Assembly: GCA_016703785.1 (NCBI GenBank) | Contig: JADJBM010000011.1 | Location: forward strand, 1-64,000 | DNA from: Betaproteobacteria bacterium | GTDB lineage: Bacteria > Pseudomonadota > Gammaproteobacteria > Burkholderiales > Rhodocyclaceae | DNA: 64,000 bases | Direction: 5' to 3' | Notes under the pieces: generated by a model | Database searches by the model: none | What the model saw: the letters and a program-made list of their open reading frames with translations, nothing else | Told to the model about the DNA's origin: nothing | Position numbers and translations under genes: made by a program | Shown here: positions 1 through 7,998 of the stretch, piece after piece | Layout of the letters: the number at the start of each line of letters is the position of its first letter | Numbering within the stretch: the stretch's first letter is position 1

Positions 1-195
1 CATGCGCATTGCTGCAAAAGCGAGCTGGCGGGCTACAAGCGGCCGCGCGCCTACTTCAGCGTCGACGCGCTTCCGCGCAATGCCGCGAACAAGGTGCTCC
101 GGCGCGAACTCATGGCGTTGGCGGCGGCTGCGCGCGACCAGAGCGACGAACGTTACTCTACCAACCTGCAAGAAACCTCTCAGGGCGCCGAATGA
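1..195 (+). CDS. C-terminal end of an AMP-forming acyl-CoA ligase (partial)
   Basis: Frame 1 is open from the window edge to a TGA at 193-195; the start lies outside the window. The 64 visible residues match the C-terminal lid domain of the ANL (acyl-CoA synthetase) superfamily: a GYKRPR segment followed by LPRNAANKVLRREL, the A10 motif that carries the catalytic lysine. The usual Gly before that Lys is Asn here. The stop codon overlaps the ATG of the downstream TetR gene (ATGA), which suggests translational coupling and a shared operon. The substrate cannot be read from this fragment; the family activates carboxylic acids to CoA thioesters using ATP. Confidence 0.85.
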   Translation, partial: HAHCCKSELAGYKRPRAYFSVDALPRNAANKVLRRELMALAAAARDQSDERYSTNLQETSQGAE

Positions 196-816
196 GCGAA
201 ACCGACGCGTCGCCGGTCTTGACCGACAAAATCGCGGATTTCAGCACCCGTAAACTCGAATTGATAGAGGGTGCAGCGGAAGTATTTGCGCGCGCTGGTT
301 ATCATGGCTGTTCGATGCGCGACGTCGCCGAACGCATCGGGATACGCCAGAGCAGCATCTATCATCATTTCCGTTCCAAGGACGAGATGCTCCTTGCGAT
401 TTGCACCTATGGCGGCGAAGCCTTCCTGCGTAACATCAGGGCGATTCGCGCTGAAAAAAATGGCACACGACTCGCGAAGATCGAAGCAGTCATCCGCGCC
501 TCACATCACTCCCTATGTCCTGCGCCAGCATTACGCCTATTCGTTCGTGTTCATGCGCCAGCACCTGACCGGGAAGGCGAAAGTGGCCGTCTCGCACCTG
601 TCGCGTGCTTACGAGCAGGAACTCGAAGAACTGCTGTGCGAGGGCATGGAAAGCGGCGAACTCGATCCGGGAATCGACGTGCGCATGGCAACTTTTGCGC
701 TGATCGGCATGTGCAATTCGGTGTCTTTCTGGGCAAGGCGCGAGCCCGGCATTTCGCTTGATCGCGTCGCCATGGGTTTTGCGCACACTTTGATCCAGGG
801 CCTGCGTGCAAGGTGA
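192..816 (+). pseudogene. TetR/AcrR-family transcriptional regulator, frameshifted
   Basis: The protein starts at the ATG at 192, overlapping the preceding stop. Residues about 20-65 form a TetR N-terminal helix-turn-helix (EVFARAGYHGCSMRDVAERI, then SSIYHHFRSKDEML). The reading frame then shifts between about 490 and 515. The ligand-binding half continues in another frame as YVLRQHYAYSFVFMRQHL to the stop at 814-816. Joined, the product is about 207 aa, normal for TetR. It resembles the TetR repressors that often govern acyl-CoA metabolism genes, and its position between a CoA ligase and the four iron-sulfur genes makes it the likely local regulator. Whether the frameshift is real or a sequencing error cannot be decided here. 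Confidence 0.8.
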
Positions 817-1769
817 GCACGATTCCCCACCAGTGCCCCGAGCAGACCGAATGGCCGATTCACCACGCAGTATTCTGAACCGGCTCCGGCTGGATCGGCA
901 ATTACCCGAAGAGTGGCGTCTGGCGAGAATCTCCAGGCAATTCACCCGCGTGGTGGTGCTCGCGCGGCATATGCCAAACGGCGTCATGTGGGCCAAGCAT
1001 TCCGGCACCAAGCAATACGCAGCGGCGCGCTCGCTGAAAATGCTGGGCGAGGCTGCGGTTCATCTTGCTGCGGCGATCGAAACGACCGGCGCAGCAGCCA
1101 TGCCGCTTGCGCCTGCGGCGATCGATTTCAGCTCGCGAGACGCGGGAGAACTCACCCCTGCCGGACAGGGGCCGCTGACTGCGCGCGTCGCTGCGGTACA
1201 GGCGGGACTCGGGACCTTCGGTCTCAACAACATGGTGCTCACGCCCGAATTCGGGCCGCGCGTGCATTTCGCGGCGCTGCTCACTGACATCGCGCTACCA
1301 GCGGGGATGCCGCTGGCTTCAGAACTGTGCCCAGGGCTGGAAGCCTGCGGCCGCTGCGCGGCTATCTGTCCGCAGCAAGCGATTCCGCTGAAGGCAGCGC
1401 AGGGCGCGGCGCTGGCCACCACCCGCGGCCTGAATGAGACGGCCTGCTGCCGCAGCACGCAGCCGTTCGGAGCCGATGCTTTCGTGCGCCATCTATCGAC
1501 AGTGTTCGCCGCGCCCGACCGCGAGACTGTAAACAAGCTGATCCGGCACCGTACCACCGGCGAACTGTGGCAGGAGGCGACCTTTCTAAAGGAGGAGCGG
1601 AGTACCCTCCTGCATGCGCTGCGAGGATGTGTGCCCAGTCGGTGCCGATTACGCCGTGATATCGCGCTCGCCGCACCGGCAAGCGGACCTGCCGGACGGC
1701 GTGCGTCGCCACGTTGTGGCAGGCGTGGTCGAGGTTGAACCTGCTATCGGGATGGCACTGATCAAGTGA
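806..1769 (+). pseudogene. Reductive dehalogenase/QueG-like iron-sulfur protein, copy 1 (frameshifted)
   Basis: This is the first of four consecutive paralogues. The body aligns with the third copy (VLARHMPNGV against VLAKHIPNGV, and GLGTFGLNNMVLTPEFGPRV against GLGTWGLNNAVLTSQYGPRV). It carries a [4Fe-4S] motif of form C-x5-C-x2-C-x3-CP (ACGRCAAICPQQAIP). The frame breaks near 1598. The second motif, CMRCEDVCPVGADY, is read in another frame and runs to the TGA at 1767-1769. A GTG at 806 would give the same length ahead of RLD as copy 3. An ATG at 851 is the alternative start. The N-terminal segment lacks the GFDLIGF block of the paralogue, so it may be diverged or further damaged. No signal peptide is visible. 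The family includes cobalamin-dependent reductases; cobalamin use here is inferred. Confidence 0.72.
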
Positions 1770-1865
1770 TACGCCGGATCTGCGCTTACTCTGACCCGGG
1801 AGAATGGCAAGAGTCTGCAAGCGGATGCTCGCCCCTTTGCAACCTTTTTTTGGGAGTATTCAGCC

Positions 1866-2852
1866 ATGTCTGATTTGAAAACGGAACTCAAGGCATTCGC
1901 GGTCGAGCGCGGCGCCGATGGCGTAGGCATCGTGTCGGTCGCCGCGTTCGAGGCGAAGGTTCCGAATCTGCAGAAACCGTCAAGCACCGGACTGGGCTAC
2001 CGCAGTATCGTCGCCTTCTACCGACATGCCCTGTCCGGCGCTTTCATGACCAAACACGTGCCGCTCCAGTCGCTCAACGGCCATCTGACCATGGACGACA
2101 TCGAGCGCCTGCAGATGGAACTGATTGACTGGCTGGAGCGTCGCGGCCATCTCGGCGTTGCGCCGCCGCCGGAGGCAGCATTTCTCGACCTTGATCCGCG
2201 CAAGCCGATGGGGACGCTGGATCTGAAATGGGTCTGCGAGGAGGCTGGAATCGGCACTGTCGGCCTGAACCTGAATTTTCTGTCGCCGAACTACGCTTCG
2301 CGGGTCTATATCGGATGCATCATGACCGACGCAGAAATAGAGCCCGATCCGCCGATGGCTCGGGATCTGTGTCCCGGTGTGTCGTGCGGCCGCTGCGGGG
2401 TGGTCTGCCCGCCGGATGCCATACCACGCGACGTTGCGCTCGAGGCGGGATTGCGCGAGTACCGTACGCTCAACAAACGCCAATGTTCACTCGGGGCCGA
2501 GCGCATCGGTATCCGCTCGATTCACCTCAATATCGAAAGCGTGCTCAACTCGGACAAGCCCTTCGATGCCGATGCCGTGCTAGAGAGCCCGTACATGCGC
2601 GACTGGTGGCAGTCGGTCAACTCCAAGGTCGGTGCGTTCGCCGCGTGCTTCGAGTGCATGTATGTGTGCCCGGTGGGCGATGACTACAAGGCGATGTACA
2701 AGACCGCCGACCGCGCCGGGGACTTGCCCAAGCCAGGCGTGAAGCACCAGAAGGAGGACGGGCACCACAGGATCAACTGGATCGGACCGCCCGTAGCGCG
2801 CGTAAAGATTTTTAACCGCGACAGCGAACTCGGCAAGGCCCTGGAGAAATGA
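1866..2852 (+). CDS. Reductive dehalogenase/QueG-like 4Fe-4S protein, copy 2
   Basis: A 328-aa soluble protein. The N-terminal block ERGADGVGIVSVAAFE resembles the start of the QueG/reductive-dehalogenase fold. The central block GIGTVGLNLNFLSPNYASRV corresponds to the GxGxxG...PxYGPRV region of reductive dehalogenases. Two cluster motifs follow, near residues 168-182 (CPGVSCGRCGVVCPPDAIP) and near residue 262 (CFECMYVCPVG), consistent with two [4Fe-4S] clusters. No Tat signal or partner membrane-anchor gene is present, so a respiratory dehalogenase role is unlikely. The stop overlaps the next start by four bases (ATGA). The reaction is unknown. It is probably a cytoplasmic reductase, or an electron-transfer subunit acting with its three neighbours. 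Confidence 0.72.
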   Translation: MSDLKTELKAFAVERGADGVGIVSVAAFEAKVPNLQKPSSTGLGYRSIVAFYRHALSGAFMTKHVPLQSLNGHLTMDDIERLQMELIDWLERRGHLGVAPPPEAAFLDLDPRKPMGTLDLKWVCEEAGIGTVGLNLNFLSPNYASRVYIGCIMTDAEIEPDPPMARDLCPGVSCGRCGVVCPPDAIPRDVALEAGLREYRTLNKRQCSLGAERIGIRSIHLNIESVLNSDKPFDADAVLESPYMRDWWQSVNSKVGAFAACFECMYVCPVGDDYKAMYKTADRAGDLPKPGVKHQKEDGHHRINWIGPPVARVKIFNRDSELGKALEK

Positions 2853-3820
2853 GCATGCCGACGCTTACTAAGGACGACATCCGCGCACAGGCGCAGACCT
2901 GTGGTTTTGACTTGATCGGATTTGCGAGCACCGAGCGTCTGGATGCAGTGCTCCCGGTGGAAGACCAGCCCAGTACGATCTCGACGACGCTGACGACATT
3001 GCTGGTTCTTGCCAAGCATATTCCGAACGGCGTGAGCGGGGCCCTCGACCGCAGACAAAAGCAGTTCTCGTGTGGCCAGATCGCACAGGTGATCGAGACT
3101 GCAAGCCGGGAACTCGGCTATTGGCTGGAGCAAAACGCCGTGATGGCTGCGACCGTGCCCGCGTTGTTCGTGGATTTCACGCGGGAGACGAGCGCGGCTG
3201 CCAACACGCCCGCTGGCCAGGGATCACGCCTACTGCGCGCCGCGGCAGTCGAGTCGGGCCTGGGCACCTGGGGCCTGAACAACGCCGTACTTACTTCGCA
3301 GTACGGGCCACGGGTGTACTTCGGCGGCCTGCTGACCAACCTCGCGCTCGTGCAGGACTCGCCACTCGAGAAGGAGTTATGCCTGGGGTTCGAAGCGTGC
3401 GGTCGCTGCGCGGCAATCTGCCCCGAAAAGGCGATTCCGCTTCGCGCCGCCGCCGGCGCCGATCTTGCGTCGGTACGCAGTCTCGACGAAGCAGCCTGTC
3501 TGAAAAGCGCGCACCCCTTCGGACCCGATGCATTCGTCGAACATCTCAAGGCAACCTTCGCCGCCCGCGGCGCCGATCAGAAGAAACTCATCGACAGCAC
3601 CTCGACCCGCGAACTCTGGCAGAACCTCGCGGTTCTACGCCAAGGCGCGTTCACCGGCTGCATGGAATGCCTGCAGGTGTGTCCGGTGGGCGAGGATGCT
3701 GCGGCAGTGCAGGCCTCACCACACCGCCTGCAGGACTTTCCCGCCGGCATTAGGTTTCATCGCGAAGCCGGGTCAATCGCCGTGGAGTCCGTTGGTCCAC
3801 AGTGGCGGCGGCACGCATGA
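2849..3820 (+). CDS. Reductive dehalogenase/QueG-like 4Fe-4S protein, copy 3
   Basis: A 323-aa protein. ATG codons at 2849 (overlapping the previous stop) and 2855 are both possible starts. It begins with a GFDLIGFASTERLD block typical of the QueG/reductive-dehalogenase superfamily. It has a central GLGTWGLNNAVLTSQYGPRV and FGGLLTNLAL, then a first cluster motif ACGRCAAICPEKAIP preceded by another Cys (C-x5-C-x2-C-x3-CP), and a second, GCMECLQVCPVGED, near residue 270. It is the intact counterpart of copy 1 and the best model of the set. It has no signal peptide or membrane segment. The substrate is unknown; in this superfamily the N-terminal part binds cobalamin, but that is not demonstrated here. 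Confidence 0.72.
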   Translation: MSMPTLTKDDIRAQAQTCGFDLIGFASTERLDAVLPVEDQPSTISTTLTTLLVLAKHIPNGVSGALDRRQKQFSCGQIAQVIETASRELGYWLEQNAVMAATVPALFVDFTRETSAAANTPAGQGSRLLRAAAVESGLGTWGLNNAVLTSQYGPRVYFGGLLTNLALVQDSPLEKELCLGFEACGRCAAICPEKAIPLRAAAGADLASVRSLDEAACLKSAHPFGPDAFVEHLKATFAARGADQKKLIDSTSTRELWQNLAVLRQGAFTGCMECLQVCPVGEDAAAVQASPHRLQDFPAGIRFHREAGSIAVESVGPQWRRHA

Positions 3821-3887
3821 GCAGGCGTATCGTTCCGGACTTTGATGCAGGCCCTCCATCGCAGCGTGGAATTTCGAACGAGGTTGT

Positions 3888-4832
3888 ATGAAAAATTCGA
3901 GCGAGAACTTTGCCGGTGTCGATCCGGTCATCGCCAAGCAGACGATTGTCGACTTCTGCAAGAAACGGGGTGCACTCGCGGTCGGCGTTCCCGATCTCGA
4001 TACGATCGAGCGGATCGCCCCGCCTGGCCACCGGCCTACTGATCTGATGCCACGCGTCAAATCAGTCATCTCGCTCGGGGTTGGCGGACAGACTCGTGGG
4101 GCATGGCAGCTCCCGGCGAAGGCAATGGCCTACTCCGGGTCGACCGAAGTGCGCGCTTATTCGGCCGCCTACGCCTGCGCCTTTTTCATCGAGCAGAAAT
4201 TCGGGGCACCTTCCGCCTATGTGCCTCCCGATCTAGACCCTGAAGGCGGCCCGCGGGTGCCGCTGCAGAGCCTGAAACTGCACGCAGAACTGGCGGGCAT
4301 CGGCGCGCGCTCATTCGCCGGGGACATCCTGCTGCATCCGGAGTTCGGCTTCATGTATTACGCCTCGGTGTTTACCGAGCTCGAGCTACCCGCCGACCAG
4401 CCAATGGCGGACAATCCCTGCCCGGCGCCTTCCTGCGTCAGCATGTACCGCTCAATCGGGCGCACGCCCTGCATGAAGTTCTGCCCGGCGCAATGTCTCG
4501 AGGGCGAGGTCGACGAACAAGGCCGACAAAAGAAGTCACGCTACGATATGGCGCTATGCGCGGAATTAACTCAGGAATACGAAACCGTCCCGAAGATGCT
4601 GGCGGAGGCCGTGCGTGACGAAGTCCGCTCCCGCGGTGCCGAGGGGCTGCTCGACCCTGACCGCAAGATGCTCTGGTACAAGGTCTCGGCCGGGTCGGGT
4701 GCATGGTTTGCGCAATGCTTCGAATGTATGCGCGTCTGTCCGCTCGCGACTCAGGCGCCGCAAGCCGACGTTATAAGTCGCACCGAGCCGGTGCGAGCCG
4801 CGGCTATCGCCTCACAAACAAAAAAGGACTGA
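3888..4832 (+). CDS. Reductive dehalogenase/QueG-like 4Fe-4S protein, copy 4 (divergent)
   Basis: A 314-aa protein; the ATG at 3888 follows a GAGG ribosome-binding site. It is more diverged than copies 1-3. The N-terminal KKRGALAVGVPDLD block and the RVKSVISLGVG segment are recognisable. The first cluster region is stretched: CPAPSC, then about 12 residues, then CMKFCPAQC. The second cluster is conserved as QCFECMRVCPLA near residue 285. The altered first motif suggests a different cluster or a non-catalytic role within a complex. It lies four bases before the acyl-CoA ligase gene (ATG at 4837), so the two are almost certainly co-transcribed. Confidence 0.7.
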   Translation: MKNSSENFAGVDPVIAKQTIVDFCKKRGALAVGVPDLDTIERIAPPGHRPTDLMPRVKSVISLGVGGQTRGAWQLPAKAMAYSGSTEVRAYSAAYACAFFIEQKFGAPSAYVPPDLDPEGGPRVPLQSLKLHAELAGIGARSFAGDILLHPEFGFMYYASVFTELELPADQPMADNPCPAPSCVSMYRSIGRTPCMKFCPAQCLEGEVDEQGRQKKSRYDMALCAELTQEYETVPKMLAEAVRDEVRSRGAEGLLDPDRKMLWYKVSAGSGAWFAQCFECMRVCPLATQAPQADVISRTEPVRAAAIASQTKKD

Positions 4833-4836
4833 CGCC

Positions 4837-6806
4837 ATGGCACGGGGCTTGACGCGCGATCAGATCGGCATCACCGAAGAAATGATCCGGACGTTCGGCG
4901 ATGCCGTGTTTTGCATGAGTCACAATATTCAGGTGCGTGAAGGCGATCCGGTGCGAAATCTGGACTTTGCCGAGATCGAACGCCAGCGCGAGGCGATGGG
5001 GCTCGCTGACGTGCAAATCGCCGAGCGCATCGGCCTCACCCGCGAGCAGGTGATGTTCATCCGCAACACCGAGGAATCCCGGCGTCTGCAAATCGGGCAG
5101 CAGGCCTATCTCCTCGATTTGGGCGGCGGCCGGCGTTTCCGCGCCGAAAAAGTGACACGGCTTGAGGATCGCTTCCGTTTCAGCGAAAACGCGCTGCGCC
5201 TGCGCGCCGCGATGGCCTTCGACCCGCAGCAGGTAGGCGAATACCTGAGACGCGGCTGGTGGCGCGACGACACACTCAGCGGCTGGATCGCGCGTCATGC
5301 CAAGGAACGGCCCGAGGCACCTGCGCTGATTCAAGGTTCCGTCACAATTTCCTGGCGCGAACTCGCGGATCGCTCAGCGTGCCTGGCCGAAGGCCTGCGA
5401 CTTGCAGGCGTTGCGAGGGGCGAAGTTGTAGCAGTGCAGTTGCCCAACGTGACCGAGTTTGTGCTCGCCTATCTGGCAATCTGCCGGCTCGGCGCGGTGA
5501 TGTCCGCGATCCACATGGCGTATCGAGACGCCGAGCTCGCCCCCCTGCTTATCCACAACCGTGCGGTGGCAGCGATCTGCCTCGTGCGTGACAATGATTG
5601 GTCCCCGGCGGAAGCGTATTGCTCGATGCGGGCGTCGATTCCGACACTGAAGACAGTGATCGCGCTTGGGGAAAGAGCTGATGGCACATTGTCCCTCGGC
5701 GATCTAATCGAAAAGTCGTCACCGCTTGCAGCGCAAGCCGTACCGGCGCCAGTGGCGAGCGATCCGTTCCTGCTTCTGATACTTCCGGAACGATCTCTGC
5801 GCCCAAGGCTGTGCCGCACAGCTACCACACCATGTTGTCGAATGCTCGCCTCGGTGCCCTCGAGCATCGGGTAACCAGTACCGACCGGATTCTATCGGCT
5901 GCGCCCTTCTCGCACCTGTTCGGGCTCTATAGCCTCCATGTCGCATGGTCGGCGGGCGCCGCAGTAGTGCTGCTGCCGGTGTTCTCTCCGCCCGAACTCG
6001 CGCTGAGCATCGAGCGCGACAAACCGAGCGGCCTGTGGGCCGGCCCGGCGCATATTGCTGCCTGTCGCGCGTTGGGACTTTTCGAAAAATACGATTTCGG
6101 CTCACTGAAGCTTGCTATCCTGTCGGGCAGCGCTTGCCCGCCAGAACTGGTGCGCTGGTTCCAGGCAAAGATTCCGGACTGCGCGGTCATCCAGCTCTGG
6201 GGCATGACCGAAACGCAGGGCGCACTTTACACACGGCCCGGCGATGCGCCCGATGTCGCAGCCAGCACAGCGGGACGGCCGAGTCCCGGTACCGAGGTGC
6301 GCATTCTCAAACCCGACGGCAGTCCCTGCGCAGCGAACCAGGAAGGCGAGTTGCAGGTGCGTGGTTGTTTGCTGTTTCCGGGTTTCTTCGACAATGACGC
6401 GGCCAACCAGACTGCATTCACGGCAGACCGCTGGTATCGAACCGGCGATCTGGCGACGGCGGACGCCGAGGGCAACGTTGCCATCACCGGCAGGGACAAG
6501 GACATCATCAATCGCGGCGGAGTCAAATTCAATCCGCGCGACGTCGAGGATCTTCTTGATGCGCACCCGAAAGTTCTCCAGTCGGCCATAGTACCGATGC
6601 CCGACCCGGTGCTGGGCGAGCGCGCTTGCTGCTTCGTGACCTTGCGCCCGGGCGCCTCTGCGCTCGCGCTCGAAGAGGTGACCGAATTCTTGTTGCTGCA
6701 CAATATTGCCAAGACCAAACTGCCCGAGCGGCTGGTGGTCGTGCCCGAGATGCCGCTCACGCCGACCCGCAAGATCATCAAGAGGCAGCTCAAGATTCCG
6801 GCATAA
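4837..6806 (+). pseudogene. AMP-forming acyl-CoA ligase with N-terminal extension (single frameshift)
   Basis: Two overlapping reading frames join near 5780, where one base appears to be missing just before the P-loop-like motif. In the corrected reading this is LLL-x-TSGTISAPKAVPHSY, the ANL family A3 motif. Downstream are the A5 region (LWGMTETQGALY), the A8 hinge (YRTGDLATADAEGN) and A10 (PLTPTRKIIKRQL) with the catalytic Lys. The joined protein is about 655 aa. The first about 125 residues are not part of the ANL fold. They contain a helix-turn-helix-like stretch (LADVQIAERIGLTREQVMFI). The family makes acyl-adenylates, then CoA esters. Given its place behind the four iron-sulfur genes, it probably activates the pathway's acid substrate. 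Confidence 0.82.
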
Positions 6807-6879
6807 CGAAACTCCGGATGACGCACTCGATCAGGTGATGCTCTCCGTACTTTACTGCCCTCAACCTTAAATATGAAGT

Positions 6880-6909
6880 GCAACACTTACCAGGAGGTAA
6901 TGTGTTGCG
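6880..6909 (+). promoter_or_regulatory. Hairpin covering the transposase ribosome-binding site
   Basis: GCAACACTTACC and GGTAATGTGTTGC pair, with one bulge, around the AGGAGG ribosome-binding site directly before the ATG at 6910. In read-through transcripts from the upstream ligase operon this would hide the ribosome-binding site. That is a common way for insertion elements to avoid accidental transposase expression. Confidence 0.5.
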
Positions 6910-7971
6910 ATGGGAACGAACTACAAACACCTGAGTTGTGAAGAGCGCACGATGACCCAACTGAGTCTTGAGCAGGGATGCACACTGCGGGCAATTGCCC
7001 GCAGTGTGCATCGCGTGCCGAGCACAATCAGTCGTGAATTGAACCACAACGGCTGGTGCGATCCGGCCGCGACGCCGCGAAAGCGCGGGCATCCGCCGGT
7101 GGCCGGCGGCTATTGTGCGCCTGCCGCCCAGCAGCGCGCCGATGCCTTGGCGCGAGCGCCAAGGACTTCACCGCGCCTTGCGCCGGATGGCCCGCTCTGG
7201 GGCCATGTCATGCGCCTGCTGCGCACACGCCATTCTCCCGAGCAGATTGCGGGCATACTGCCGGACCAGTCCAGCCTGCAGGTCAGCCACGAGACTATCT
7301 ACACGGCGCTCTGCACCATACCGCGGGGTAAGTTGCGCAGCGAGTTGATCGCCTATCTGCGCCAAGCGCGCAAAAGCCGCCGGCCGCGTGCCAGGGACGA
7401 GGATCGCCGGAGCATCATCCCCAACATGGTCAGCATCCACCTGCGTCCGCCAGAGGTCGATGAGCGCATCATTCCGGGCCACTGGGAGGGATATCTGATC
7501 AAAGGCGCCCGCAACGTCTCGGCCATTGGCACCTTGGTGGAACGAACCTCGCTGTTCGTGACCCTGGCCAAGATGGACGGCGCCAGCGCGGATGCGGCGG
7601 TGACCGGCTTCAGCACTGTCCTGAACCGGATCGATGCGCAGCGACGGCTTTCCATGACCTACGATCAAGGACGCGAGATGGCCCAACACGAGCGGCTGAC
7701 CGAAATGACCGGCGTGAAGGTCTACTTCGCCGACCCGCACAGCCCCTGGCAACGTGGCATCAACGAAAACACCAATGGCCTGCTGCGCCAGTATTTCCCC
7801 AAGGGGATGGATCTCTCCGGTTTCACTCAAGCCGAACTCGATGCCGTGGCCTGGCAGCTCAACACGCGACCGCGAAAAACCCTCGGCTAGAAGTGCCCCG
7901 CCGAACTGTTCATGCCCGAGTCCTTCGACTTCTTTAAGCATCATCATCAACTTGTTGTACTTCGACCTTGA
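6910..7971 (+). pseudogene. IS30-family transposase, inactivated
   Basis: The reading frame from ATG 6910 has the IS30 N-terminal helix-turn-helix (RAIARSVHRVPSTISREL) and the DDE integrase core. In the core the first catalytic aspartate, normally GHWEGDLI, is GHWEGYLI, an Asp-to-Tyr change. The second Asp (MTYDQGREM) and the Glu (GINENTNGLLRQYFP) are present. An in-frame TAG at 7888-7890 replaces the expected Trp of RPRKTLGWKCPAE; the frame then continues to 7971. Both changes would abolish transposition. The changed catalytic residue cannot be explained by an indel error. Confidence 0.85.
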
Positions 7972-7998
7972 AACCACCCCTATCGGGCAGAGGTAATT

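Larger units (their letters stand above)
6869..7971 (+). mobile_element. IS30-family insertion element, degenerate
   Basis: The element is bounded on the left by AAATATGAAGTGCAACAC (6869-6886) and on the right by a degenerate inverted copy at about 7952-7969, 12 of 18 positions matching. The interior is filled by one IS30-type transposase gene. No clear target-site duplication is visible. It sits between the acyl-CoA ligase and the large oxidoreductase gene and so separates two parts of the accessory cluster. The boundaries are approximate because the right end is eroded. Confidence 0.7.

Noticed and set aside
1866..2852. True epoxyqueuosine reductase queG
   Set aside because: Only general superfamily motifs match, and four copies with CoA ligases are not the queG context.
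806..4832. Respiratory reductive dehalogenase operon
   Set aside because: No Tat signals and no membrane-anchor (RdhB) gene; the proteins look cytoplasmic.
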